Below, in pieces: positions 1-7,520 of a DNA stretch of 14,927 nt. Numbering within the stretch: the stretch's first letter is position 1; each line of letters opens with the position of its first letter. A model generated the notes under the pieces. It worked only from the letters and a program-made list of their open reading frames with translations, did not search any database and was not told the origin of the DNA. The position numbers and the translations under genes are program-made. Where the stretch lies: assembly GCA_045533955.1 (NCBI GenBank), contig JAZSIU010000004.1, positions 1-14,927 on the forward strand, written 5' to 3'. Source of the DNA: HGM04593 sp045533955 (GTDB lineage: Bacteria; Bacteroidota; Bacteroidia; Bacteroidales; Bacteroidaceae).

Positions 1-93
1 GTTTTAAGGGTGCTGCGGACCGCCCTCACTTAGTCGCTTGTAAACAAGCGTCTAAGTAGCAGTTAAACATACCTCGCACTTTTTCCTTAAAAC
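1..93. other. Foldable palindromic element at left edge, possible structured RNA or small mobile-repeat remnant
   Basis: Seen directly: GTTTTAAGG at 1-9 is the exact reverse complement of CCTTAAAAC at 85-93. Inside this, GTGC (10-13) can pair with GCAC (76-79) across a T5 bulge. A hairpin at 28-57 pairs ACTTAG with CTAAGT and CGCTTG with CAAGCG around a TAAA loop, with one T-T mismatch. A GCGG/CCGC dyad lies at 15-23. No reading frame or tRNA shape fits. It could be a structured RNA, a small transposon-like repeat with 9-base terminal inverted repeats, or the edge of a longer element cut by the window. Strand and function are unknown. Confidence 0.45.
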
Positions 94-234
94 AATCGTA
101 CCTACATTGAATTTCTTTTTTATGGTGCAATATTTAATTTAAAATTACCTTTTGCACGTATTATATGCTGCTGTTCTTGATGGTGAAAATAGATTATTGA
201 TTCTTACCCACAGTAAATTTCTACTGAGCCAAAA
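94..234. other. Non-coding stretch, nothing recognised
   Basis: AT-rich sequence between the left-edge element and the terminator. A reading frame starting at 152 runs straight through the terminator hairpin and resembles nothing, so it is not called. A weak 5-bp hairpin, CAGTA/TACTG, lies at 211-226. No promoter or RNA gene is evident. Confidence 0.4.
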
Positions 235-290
235 ACATACAAAAAAACTCCCGAGGTTTCATTTGAAACCTCGGGAGTTTTTTTGTATGT
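235..290. terminator. Perfect bidirectional intrinsic terminator downstream of lpxB
   Basis: Positions 235-261 and 264-290 are exact reverse complements, giving a 27-bp stem with only two bases (262-263) between the arms. The GC-rich core CTCCCGAGG is flanked by A7 (241-247) and T7 (278-284), so a T tract follows the stem on both strands. It lies about 110 bases beyond the lpxB stop and should end the surE-lpxB transcript from the right and any plus-strand transcript entering from outside the window. The centre of the stem, 256-269, resembles a parS core (see findings). Confidence 0.9.
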
Positions 291-397
291 CCACAGACGC
301 TGTTATATCACAAAAAAGGAGAAGGGAGATATTATTTCCGCCCGCAAAAAAAAAATCTTGCCGACATTTATTATTGGGTAGTTAATTCAGAGGAGAG
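291..397. other. 3' flank of lpxB, nothing recognised
   Basis: About 110 bases between the terminator and the lpxB stop codon. It contains a run of ten A (346-355) but no hairpin or reading frame that can be supported. It is presumably the 3' untranslated part of the surE-lpxB transcript. Confidence 0.4.
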
Positions 398-1540
398 CTA
401 TCTACTTTTCTTCTGCAACAAGCGCACCATAATATCTGCCGCACGCTCCGAGGCACCGGCCGAGCCCAGAATTTCAATCATACGGTCGTACTCTTGCAGC
501 ATCGCCCGACGCCGCGGGCCATCGGCGGGGAGCAGCACCCCAATCTCGGCCGTAACACGTTCGATGCTCATATCAGCAGCCACATGCTCGCGCACAACCT
601 CCCTCCCCGCAATCAGATTCACAAGCGACACAAATCGCACTTTCAGAAAATGCTTCTTAAGCCACGAGTAGAGCTTGGCCATCGGAGTGGCGTAGCAGAC
701 AACCTGCGGCACACGGAAAAGCGCCGTCTCGAGCGTAGCCGTGCCCGACGTTACCAGCGCTGCGTGCGAATGCTTCAGCAGGCGATAGGTGCTGCCATAG
801 AGTATGCACGCGCCGTCCTTGAGATAAGGAGCGTAAAACTCCTTGTCGATGCCCGGAGCACCCGCAACCACCGGCTGATAGTCGGGGAAGCGCTTCATAG
901 CCTGCAACATAAGCGGAAGATTGGCCTTAATCTCTTGCTTGCGGCTGCCCGCCAAGAGCGCCACGATAGGCCTCGAAGGCAGATTCTCGGCCCTGCGGAA
1001 AGCATCGGCACTCTCGCCGTCCGACTTTAAGAAAGCATCCACCGCATCGACACAAGGGTTGCCAATATAGTGTATCTTATAGTCGTGCCCGGCAAAAAAC
1101 TCCACCTCGAAGGGGAGTATCGAGAAGAGCTCGTCAACGTCGCGCTTTATGTTTTTTATGCGATACTCCTTCCACGCCCATATTTTAGGCGATATATAAT
1201 AATAGACGGGAATATTACTATTCTTGTGAATATACTCGGCAATAGAGAGGTTAAAGCCCGGATAATCGACAAGGATAAGCGCATCGGGCGCCCAAGCGAG
1301 AATATCGCGCTTGCAGCGACTCATATTGCTGAATATTGTCCTCAAATGCATAAGCACGGGAATAAAGCCCATATAAGCGAGCTCGCGGTAGTGCTTGACC
1401 CTCTCGCCGCCGACAGCCGACATAAGGTCGCCGCCGAAGAATCTAAATTCGGCAGCCTCATCAACCTTTTTTATGGCCTTCATAAGGTTCGATGCGTGCA
1501 GGTCGCCCGAGGCCTCGCCCACGATAAGATAGTATCTCAT
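398..1540 (-). CDS. lpxB: Lipid-A-disaccharide synthase LpxB
   Basis: LpxB (glycosyltransferase family GT19) joins UDP-2,3-diacylglucosamine and lipid X to make the lipid A disaccharide at the inner face of the inner membrane. Visible family motifs, numbered from the chosen start, are GEASGD at 8-13, VDYPGFN at 91-97, ISPKIWAWK at 116-124, AGSR at 197-200 and SGTATLETA at 265-273. The length of 380 residues is normal. The start is the ATG at 1540, because it overlaps the surE stop as ATGA (1537-1540), the usual sign of translational coupling; a frame extended by three codons would need a TTG start inside surE. It is the second gene of a surE-lpxB unit ending at the hairpin at 235-290. No truncation or missing motif is seen. 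Confidence 0.96.
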   Translation of the reverse strand: MRYYLIVGEASGDLHASNLMKAIKKVDEAAEFRFFGGDLMSAVGGERVKHYRELAYMGFIPVLMHLRTIFSNMSRCKRDILAWAPDALILVDYPGFNLSIAEYIHKNSNIPVYYYISPKIWAWKEYRIKNIKRDVDELFSILPFEVEFFAGHDYKIHYIGNPCVDAVDAFLKSDGESADAFRRAENLPSRPIVALLAGSRKQEIKANLPLMLQAMKRFPDYQPVVAGAPGIDKEFYAPYLKDGACILYGSTYRLLKHSHAALVTSGTATLETALFRVPQVVCYATPMAKLYSWLKKHFLKVRFVSLVNLIAGREVVREHVAADMSIERVTAEIGVLLPADGPRRRAMLQEYDRMIEILGSAGASERAADIMVRLLQKKSR

Positions 1541-2301
1541 AAATCCCAATCATTCATTTCGTTCAACAAACTATAATCGGTAAGGTCGATGCGCGTGGGA
1601 GTTATTGCCACAAAATTATTGTCGAGCGCCACCCTGTCGGCATCGGCCGAGTACGAGCTACACTCGAAACTACCCGTAAGCCAATACCAGCGACCTCCGC
1701 GCGGATGCTCGAGAGCCTCCCACTCGTTGACCCACTGCCCCGAGGCCTGATGGCATATTTTCACCCCTGCATACTCCTTTGTATCGGGAAAATTCACATT
1801 CAGACAACTGCCCACCGGGAGCCCTCTTTGGAGCACCTCGCGCACCACCGAGCGAATATAAGGCACAGTGGCCGAAAAATCGGCATCGGCCGAGTGCGAG
1901 CACAGCGAGAAGGCAATCGAGGGAACACCCTTCATACACCCCTCAATCACAACACCCATCGTTCCCGAGTAATGCGCATTTACCGCAGAATTATCACCGT
2001 GATTTATTCCACCCACCACAAGCGAGGGGCGACGCTCAAGCACAGCATCAAAAGCAACCTTCACACAGTCGCACGGCGTACCCGTACAGGCATACACCGC
2101 AAGCCCCGGTTCCTCGCTCACTTTCCACACATTTATAGGCACCTCACTTGTAATTGCACAACCATTGCCCGAGCGCCCCCTATGAGGCGCCACCACTACA
2201 ACGTCGCCAAATTCCATTAGCACACGCATAAGAACATTTATGCCTTTTGCACTGTATCCATCGTCGTTCGAGACAAGGATAAGAGGTCTTTCATTGCTCA
2301 T
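1537..2301 (-). CDS. surE: 5'/3'-nucleotidase SurE
   Basis: SurE is a metal-dependent phosphatase acting on nucleoside monophosphates (and, in some species, short polyphosphate) in the cytoplasm. The 254 residues carry the family motifs in order: SNDDGYSAKG at 11-20 with metal ligands D13 and D14, AP..GRSGNG with S44 at 38-47, TGTPCDCV at 73-80, and GGINHGDN with N100 at 97-104, followed by HYSGTMG at 110-116. All four expected metal ligands are present. The stop codon overlaps the lpxB start by four bases. Linkage of surE with lpxB and, divergently, with parAB is familiar in Bacteroidales, although here a GH84 gene lies between surE and parA. Confidence 0.96.
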   Translation of the reverse strand: MSNERPLILVSNDDGYSAKGINVLMRVLMEFGDVVVVAPHRGRSGNGCAITSEVPINVWKVSEEPGLAVYACTGTPCDCVKVAFDAVLERRPSLVVGGINHGDNSAVNAHYSGTMGVVIEGCMKGVPSIAFSLCSHSADADFSATVPYIRSVVREVLQRGLPVGSCLNVNFPDTKEYAGVKICHQASGQWVNEWEALEHPRGGRWYWLTGSFECSSYSADADRVALDNNFVAITPTRIDLTDYSLLNEMNDWDL

Positions 2302-2596
2302 AATTCAGTCCTTTAAAATCCGTGGCGAAGATACAACAAAGAAATGAAAGTGAGGGCGAAACAGAGAAATAATGTTATCTGCAAGCAATTTAACAGTTTT
2401 TAACAAGAAGTTGCCGGGCCATAGAAAGGCAATGAACAGCAAAAAAAATCCGAAACTTATTACCACGCCGCAGCCTCAGCACCTTATTTTGGGAGGTTAT
2501 TTAGCAGTTGAAACATATTGAGCCGCTTCAAAACAGATGTTCCACTATAAAACAACAATCTTTTTTAAGGCACCTATTTTTATACAATACACAAAA
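2302..2596. other. Intergenic region between divergent surE and GH84 genes
   Basis: No gene is supported here. On the minus strand, TATCTTCG (2333 down to 2326) differs by one base from the Bacteroidetes -7 element TAnnTTTG and could serve surE with a leader of roughly 20 bases. Its best -33 candidate, TTTC at 2361-2358, is poor and about 24 bases away, so this promoter is tentative. The rest is AT-rich with only short weak dyads. Confidence 0.35.
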
Positions 2597-2628
2597 TTTG
2601 TCATATTCGACTAATTTATGTAAATTTA
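2597..2628 (+). promoter_or_regulatory. Candidate Bacteroidetes-type promoter for the GH84 gene
   Basis: TTTG at 2597-2600 matches the -33 element and TAAATTTA at 2621-2628 matches TAnnTTTG at seven of eight positions, with 20 bases between them, the normal spacing for the primary Bacteroidetes sigma factor. The -7 box sits inside a perfect 10-base palindrome GTAAATTTAC (2620-2629), which might also be an operator. The predicted leader is about 60 bases, A-rich, without a Shine-Dalgarno site. Confidence 0.5.
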
Positions 2629-2692
2629 CGACGAAATTAACAAATTACCCATTTTACAGGTTCAAACAACAAAAAACACAATAAAAAACCTT

Positions 2693-5374
2693 ATGAGACT
2701 GATGAAAAGAATTGCAAGCAGCCTTCTTATGGCGCTCTTCACAATGCTCGCAAGCACAGTGGCGGCACAGAGCATCGACATTAACCCCAAGCCTCGCAAC
2801 ATCGAATGGGGCACTCAGAAAGCCTTTGACCGGGTTACAAGTTTCAAACTCAAAGGCGCCGACAAGGCCGACGCCGACGCAGTAGCCCTGCTCAACAAAC
2901 ACTTCGACACAAACGGCGGCGATGTACAGATAATCATCGGCGAACGCGGCGACAAGGCAGTAAAAAAATACAAAGCACTCATTCCGCAAAAGAGCGAGGG
3001 CTATTACCTCGGCATCGAGGGCAACAAAGTAGTGATTGCCGGCAACGACGAGCGCGGAACATACTACGGCGTACAGACATTCCTGCAAATAGCCTCTCAA
3101 CCCCAAGTAATGAACGTAACCGTAACCGACTACCCCAGCATAAGCGAGCGCGGCCTTGTCGAAGGTTACTACGGCAACCCATACAGCGAGAGCGACCGCC
3201 TAAACCTGTTCGAGTTTTTCGGCCGTCAGAAGATGAACGTATATATCTACGGCCCCAAGGACGACGCCTATCACAAGCAATATTGGCGCGAGCCCTACCC
3301 CGCCGAGCAAGGCCGGAAAATAGCTGAGTATGCAGCAGCAGCCAAAGCACATAAAGTCGATTTTATATGGGCCATCCACCCGGGCGTCGATATTAAATGG
3401 AACAAAGCCGACAGCGTAAACATCGTCAACAAGCTAAAGATGATGTACGACCTCGGCATACGCACATTTGCAGTCTTTTTCGACGACATCTGGGGCGAGG
3501 GCACAAAAGCCGACAAACAAGCAGGACTAATGAATTACATTGTCGAGGAGCTCAACAAATGCTACAACGACATCAACCCCCTCATCATCTGCCCCACACA
3601 ATATAACAAAGGCTGGACAAGCGGCAACTATCTGAAAGTGCTTGGCACACAGATGGACAAGAGCGTCCGTATAATGTGGACAGGCAACAGCGTGGTCGAT
3701 ATGATAGAAATGGACGATATGCAGTGGATAAACGAGCAAATAAGCCGCAAGGCATATATATGGCTCAACTATCCCGTAACCGACTACTGCATCAACCGCC
3801 TGCTGATGGGCCCCACGTGGGGCAACGGCCTCGACATTGCCCTGACGCTCGGCGGCTTTACATCTAACCCGATGGAGTATGCAATGGCCTCGAAACTATC
3901 ACTCTTCAGCATAGGCGACTACTGCTGGAATATGGAAGGCTACGATGCAAATGCATCGTGGGAGCAAGCCATCGACTATCTGATGCCACGTAACCGCGAA
4001 GCGTTCCATTTCTTCTGCGAGAACAACGTCGACCTCGGCTCGACAGTACACGGACTGCGCCGCACCGACGAGTCGCCCGAGTTTGTAAAGGTCAAAGCTC
4101 TGTACGACAGCAAGATAGAGGCCAAAGACACCACAGCAGCCATTAACATTATGCGCGAGCATATGAACAAATTCATAAACGTGGCAAAGACCCTGCTTTC
4201 GACCGACGAGGCACCCGAGCTCATCGCCGAGATTAAGCCGTGGCTCATTTCTATGATGTATGTAGGCCAACGCGGCAATTACCTTATGAATATGCTCGAA
4301 GCATTAAAGGAGAAGAACCCCGAGAAATTCGTAAACAGCTACCTTAACTATCAAGAGCTCACCTCGACGCAAGAGAAACTACGTTCGCGCGAATTCGAGG
4401 GCACACTCAAATGGGCAAAGCCCGAGGTTGCAATGGTACACGTAGCCCCCTTCCTTAAGAACACCGTAGCCACCCTCATCAACATCTACAAGAGCCGCTT
4501 CGACTACCGCATCGACGTATTCCCCGCACAAGAGGTCGAGAATGGTACATACTTTATCAAATTCAACGGGAAGTACCTTACCAACAGCACCCCCAATGTA
4601 GAGCGCAGCGTACCCCAATTTGTTGACAGCCGCGACGACGTTCGTCCGCAGCGTCAAGAGTGGCACATCACCCTCGACCCCGAGACAGGTCGCTACAAGA
4701 TAATCAACGCCGAGGACAGCCGCTACCTCAACGAATATGCACGATTCAGCGCGGGCAGCAGCAATCCCTACGATGCAGGATGGCACACATACAACATCCA
4801 GCGTCTGGCCAACGGAAAATACTGCATTCAGAATGCCGGCAGCGCAGGCAACAAATTCTGGAGAGTAAACGGGGAGAATATCGAGCAGAGTAGCAGCAAC
4901 AAGATGGTTCCCGAGCAATTTATCTTCGACCTTGAGCCCATAAACGGCGCAAAGGAACAGAGCTTCATCGACGACGAAGAGGCTGTATATTACATTAAGT
5001 GCGGCGACTACTACCTCACAAACAACGGCACAGCACCCACCTTTGCAAAGAGCGAGAAACTCGACAAGAACAACGAGTGGAAACTCACAAAAGACCCCGA
5101 GGGCATGAATTATTTCAAGCTCACAAGCAACGCCGACGGCCGCTACGTAAACGAATATGGCAAATTCGGTGCAAACAACTATTTGGCATCGTGGAACACA
5201 TATCTTATCCTTACGATGGACGGAAAATACTCGATACAGACGACACAAGACTCGGGCATCCACTTCTGGAACCGCGAGGGCGAGGGCATTATTCAGGACA
5301 GCAGTCTCTCGCGTTCTACCAGCTATGTATTCGAGATTATAAAGAAGGTCGAGAGTAAGAAAAGCAAGAAATAG
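2693..5374 (+). CDS. Secreted GH84 beta-N-acetylglucosaminidase (O-GlcNAcase/hyaluronidase-like) with tandem C-terminal lectin-like modules
   Basis: Family GH84 enzymes remove beta-linked GlcNAc by substrate-assisted catalysis; bacterial members act on mucin-type and other host glycans. Residues 1-26 form a signal peptide (hydrophobic core, VAA-QS cleavage region), with no lipobox. Residues about 30-145 resemble the hexosaminidase N-terminal domain. The catalytic barrel begins near EGYYG (157-161); FFDD at 262-265 supplies the catalytic aspartates D264 and D265, and the NYP.TDY and GPTWGN blocks follow. A helical region precedes two copies of one module at about 617-752 and 764-888, sharing Y.IK..G.YLTN, NEY..F, W.TY, GKY.IQ and FW...GE motifs. 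The tail is lysine-rich, with no obvious type IX sorting signal. At 893 residues it is longer than GH84 enzymes with one accessory domain. The start could instead be the Met at codon 4 (2702). It has its own promoter and terminator. Preferred substrate is unknown. Confidence 0.93.
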   Translation: MRLMKRIASSLLMALFTMLASTVAAQSIDINPKPRNIEWGTQKAFDRVTSFKLKGADKADADAVALLNKHFDTNGGDVQIIIGERGDKAVKKYKALIPQKSEGYYLGIEGNKVVIAGNDERGTYYGVQTFLQIASQPQVMNVTVTDYPSISERGLVEGYYGNPYSESDRLNLFEFFGRQKMNVYIYGPKDDAYHKQYWREPYPAEQGRKIAEYAAAAKAHKVDFIWAIHPGVDIKWNKADSVNIVNKLKMMYDLGIRTFAVFFDDIWGEGTKADKQAGLMNYIVEELNKCYNDINPLIICPTQYNKGWTSGNYLKVLGTQMDKSVRIMWTGNSVVDMIEMDDMQWINEQISRKAYIWLNYPVTDYCINRLLMGPTWGNGLDIALTLGGFTSNPMEYAMASKLSLFSIGDYCWNMEGYDANASWEQAIDYLMPRNREAFHFFCENNVDLGSTVHGLRRTDESPEFVKVKALYDSKIEAKDTTAAINIMREHMNKFINVAKTLLSTDEAPELIAEIKPWLISMMYVGQRGNYLMNMLEALKEKNPEKFVNSYLNYQELTSTQEKLRSREFEGTLKWAKPEVAMVHVAPFLKNTVATLINIYKSRFDYRIDVFPAQEVENGTYFIKFNGKYLTNSTPNVERSVPQFVDSRDDVRPQRQEWHITLDPETGRYKIINAEDSRYLNEYARFSAGSSNPYDAGWHTYNIQRLANGKYCIQNAGSAGNKFWRVNGENIEQSSSNKMVPEQFIFDLEPINGAKEQSFIDDEEAVYYIKCGDYYLTNNGTAPTFAKSEKLDKNNEWKLTKDPEGMNYFKLTSNADGRYVNEYGKFGANNYLASWNTYLILTMDGKYSIQTTQDSGIHFWNREGEGIIQDSSLSRSTSYVFEIIKKVESKKSKK
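4541..5356 (+). repeat. Tandem protein-module duplication in the GH84 C-terminus
   Basis: Residues about 617-752 and 764-888 align along their whole length at the protein level: YFIKFNGKYLTN against YYIKCGDYYLTN, YLNEYARF against YVNEYGKF, WHTYNI against WNTYLI, GKYCIQ against GKYSIQ, and FWRVNGENIEQSSS against FWNREGEGIIQDSS. The spacing of aromatic and GKY-type motifs suggests a beta-trefoil (ricin-B-like) or similar lectin fold, which is inference. The copies are diverged, so the duplication is old. Confidence 0.8.
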
Positions 5375-5406
5375 CATTACTCCCGCAGTATAATATCTTT
5401 ACACCC

Positions 5407-5444
5407 ACCGAGCAGCGCCTAAGCATTGGAGCTGCTCGGTTTTT
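5407..5444 (+). terminator. Intrinsic terminator of the GH84 gene
   Basis: ACCGAGCAGC (5407-5416) pairs perfectly with GCTGCTCGGT (5431-5440) around a 14-base loop, and the stem runs into T5 (5440-5444). It begins 33 bases after the GH84 stop, so the gene is probably transcribed alone and not read through into parA. Confidence 0.88.
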
Positions 5445-5600
5445 ACGTATCATCGCACCCGGCCTGCGAACAGCTCAATAGAAAGAGAATCATAAGTTTG
5501 CGCCCTATGGCGAGCCCCGCGCAAGGCACAAAAAGCCGCATACTCGCACACTTGTTGATAAGTTAACAAAAAATAAGAGTATAGTATCTGTTTTTTTCCT
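5445..5600. other. Intergenic spacer before the parA upstream palindrome
   Basis: No gene is supported. Two mutually exclusive small hairpins overlap: CGCC-CTAT-GGCG at 5501-5512, and TTGCGC/GCGCAA at 5498-5503 with 5519-5524. A T7 run lies at 5591-5597. No consensus parS or DnaA-box cluster is seen. Confidence 0.35.
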
Positions 5601-5709
5601 TACCTTTGCAAATAAATTTGCGAAGATAGGCGGCACTCGCTGCGAAATTATAAAGCAAACTTTATATATCTCGCTCGTTGGCACTATCATTGGAAATAAA
5701 TTTGGAAAG
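5601..5709. repeat. Large imperfect inverted repeat upstream of parA, containing promoter-like elements
   Basis: The arms 5604-5655 and 5660-5709 are imperfect reverse complements of about 50 bases each. The centre is a perfect hairpin, TATAAAG-CAAA-CTTTATA (5649-5666). The outermost 26 bases of the arms match at 20 positions. Each arm carries AAATAAATTTG (5610-5620 and 5694-5704, 84 bases apart). Exact matches to the -7 consensus TAnnTTTG occur at 5601-5608, 5613-5620 and 5697-5704; good -33 partners are lacking, the nearest being GTTG at 5677-5680. It may hold the parA operon promoter, be a miniature transposon-like repeat, or be a protein-binding site. Confidence 0.65.
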
Positions 5710-5839
5710 CACACAACAGACAATCAAACAGTTGCAGTATCGGCAAAGAGAGAGAGGCTTGTGAATATCCACAGCACAGAAAAAGAGAAAAAGACCCCGA
5801 CACTGCCCTATTGTTATATAACTACATAAGATAAGCAAA

Positions 5840-6601
5840 ATGGGAAAAGTAATAGCATTAGCCAACCAAAAAGGAGGAGTAGGTAAAACAACAACAGCAA
5901 TCAATCTTGCGGCATCACTTGCCACATACGAGAAGAGAGTGCTGGTAATAGATGCCGACCCGCAGGCAAACGCCTCATCAGGCCTTGGAATAGACATACG
6001 CGAAATACAATGCTCAATATACGAATGCCTCATAAATAAATCGGCACCGGCCGAAGCAATCCACAACACCTGCATCGAGGGGCTCGACATAATCCCCTCA
6101 CACATCGACCTTGTAGGTGCCGAAATTGAGATGCTCGACCTGCCCAACCGCGAGAAAATTATGCGCGAGGCATTGGCACCGTTAAAAGACAAATACGACT
6201 ACATACTCATCGACTGCTCGCCCTCGCTGGGCCTTATAACAGTAAACTCACTTACCGCCGCCGACTCGGTTATAATCCCCGTTCAGTGCGAATATTTTGC
6301 CCTCGAAGGAATCAGCAAGCTGTTGAACACCATCAAGATTATAAAATCGAACCTCAACCCCAAGCTCGACATCGAAGGCTTCCTGCTGACAATGTTCAAT
6401 TCGCGCCTCAGACTGAGCAATCAGGTATATAACGAGGTAAAGAAACACTTCCGCGAGCTTGTGTTCGAGACTGTAATTTTACGCAATACACGTCTGGGCG
6501 AGGCGCCGAGTATGGGAATCCCCGTAATTCTGTACGACGCCGACTCGACAGGAGCAAAGAACTACCTATCCTTAGCACAAGAGATTATAAACAGAAAATA
6601 A
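5840..6601 (+). CDS. parA: Chromosome-partitioning ATPase ParA (Soj family)
   Basis: ParA is a deviant-Walker ATPase that binds DNA non-specifically as an ATP dimer and forms the gradient on which ParB-parS complexes move during chromosome segregation. The 253-residue protein has the deviant Walker A KGGVGKTT at 11-18 with signature lysine K11, the A' motif VIDADPQAN at 36-44 with D38 and D40, and Walker B ILIDCSPSLG at 122-131 with D125. It lacks an N-terminal DNA-binding extension, as in the short chromosomal (Soj-type) class rather than type Ia plasmid ParA. The start follows an A-rich leader without a Shine-Dalgarno site. It is first in the operon, eight bases before parB, downstream of the palindrome at 5604-5709. 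Confidence 0.97.
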   Translation: MGKVIALANQKGGVGKTTTAINLAASLATYEKRVLVIDADPQANASSGLGIDIREIQCSIYECLINKSAPAEAIHNTCIEGLDIIPSHIDLVGAEIEMLDLPNREKIMREALAPLKDKYDYILIDCSPSLGLITVNSLTAADSVIIPVQCEYFALEGISKLLNTIKIIKSNLNPKLDIEGFLLTMFNSRLRLSNQVYNEVKKHFRELVFETVILRNTRLGEAPSMGIPVILYDADSTGAKNYLSLAQEIINRK

Positions 6602-6609
6602 GCACCAAT

Positions 6610-7518
6610 ATGGCACCCAATAAAAAATTCACGCTTGGACAAGGTCTCGGACGAGGCCTCGACGCACTAATATCCACCGAGGCCGTGCGAACATCGGGTT
6701 CATCGTCAATAGGCGAGATTGAAATATCACAGATTGAAGCCAACCCCAATCAGCCTCGCCGCGAATTTGACGAAGAGTCGCTACGCGAGCTTGCCGACTC
6801 CATTGCCGAGCTTGGAATAATACAGCCAATCACCCTGCGCAAAGTCGGCGACGAAAAATATCAGATTATAGCCGGCGAACGTCGTTTCCGCGCCTCGCAG
6901 ATAGCAGGCAAGAGCACAATCCCCGCCTACATCCTTGAGGCCAGCGACGAGAACACAATGGAAATGGCCCTCACCGAGAACATTCAGCGCGAAGACCTTA
7001 ACGCAATGGAAATAGCCCTCGCCTACCAGCAGCTAATCGAGCAGCACAACCTATCGCAAGAGCAGCTAAGCAAGCGCGTAGGCAAAGGGCGCGCCACGAT
7101 AGCCAACTTCTTGCGTCTGCTGCGTCTGCCGGCTGCCATTCAGATGGCCCTCAAAGACAAGAGCATTGATATGGGGCACGCCCGCGCCCTGCTCTCGCTC
7201 GAAAATCCCGCACTGCAAATAGCACTGTTCAAAGAGATACAACAAAAAGGCTACTCGGTGCGACAGGTCGAAGAGATTGTCCGCGAAAAGAAAAACAGCC
7301 GACAAGAGACAACCCCCGACAACACCCCCGAAAAAGAGGGCACAAACAACAAACAAAGCATCGAGTTTCACCAATTAAAGCGACAGCTCACACAATTTTT
7401 CCAGACACCCGTGCAGTTTACCTGCAACGCAAAGGGCACAGGAAAGATAAGCATAAAATTTAAGAACGAGCAAGAGCTCGAACGCATTATAGCCATATTC
7501 GACAAATTAAATCAGTAA
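6610..7518 (+). CDS. parB: Chromosome-partitioning protein ParB (Spo0J family CTPase)
   Basis: ParB loads at parS, uses CTP to close into a sliding clamp and stimulates ParA. The 302 residues show the N-terminal ParA-activating patch LGRGLDALI (13-21), the NPNQPRREFD block (45-54), the CTP-binding motifs GERRFRA (89-95) and ENIQREDLN (123-131), and a helix-turn-helix at about 149-170 (LSQEQLSKRVGKGRATI) for parS recognition. A charged linker of about 235-255 leads to a C-terminal dimerisation domain ending at 302. All key motifs are intact. No consensus parS (a GTTTCACGTGAAAC-type palindrome) was seen in this window. Confidence 0.97.
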   Translation: MAPNKKFTLGQGLGRGLDALISTEAVRTSGSSSIGEIEISQIEANPNQPRREFDEESLRELADSIAELGIIQPITLRKVGDEKYQIIAGERRFRASQIAGKSTIPAYILEASDENTMEMALTENIQREDLNAMEIALAYQQLIEQHNLSQEQLSKRVGKGRATIANFLRLLRLPAAIQMALKDKSIDMGHARALLSLENPALQIALFKEIQQKGYSVRQVEEIVREKKNSRQETTPDNTPEKEGTNNKQSIEFHQLKRQLTQFFQTPVQFTCNAKGTGKISIKFKNEQELERIIAIFDKLNQ

Positions 7519-7520
7519 TA

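Noticed and set aside
1..93. CRISPR repeat, tRNA or tmRNA at the left edge
   Set aside because: There is only one copy of the repeat-like ends and no spacer series, and the fold has neither a cloverleaf nor the conserved ends of tmRNA.
152..385. 77-codon plus-strand open frame near the left edge
   Set aside because: It reads through the perfect terminator hairpin and a poly-A run, and the product resembles nothing known.
3811..3822. CCCCACGTGGGG palindrome with a CACGTG core, considered as a parS
   Set aside because: The flanks do not match GTTTCACGTGAAAC, and it encodes the conserved GPTWGN block of GH84.
4379..5377. 332-codon minus-strand open frame opposite the GH84 C-terminus
   Set aside because: It is an antisense shadow of strongly biased codons in a gene with clear family motifs; the translation is cysteine- and valine-rich, has no recognisable domain and no promoter.
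5766..5776. ATATCCACA near parA considered as a DnaA box or origin
   Set aside because: It is a single inexact match with no cluster of boxes and no dnaA or other origin-linked gene beyond parAB.
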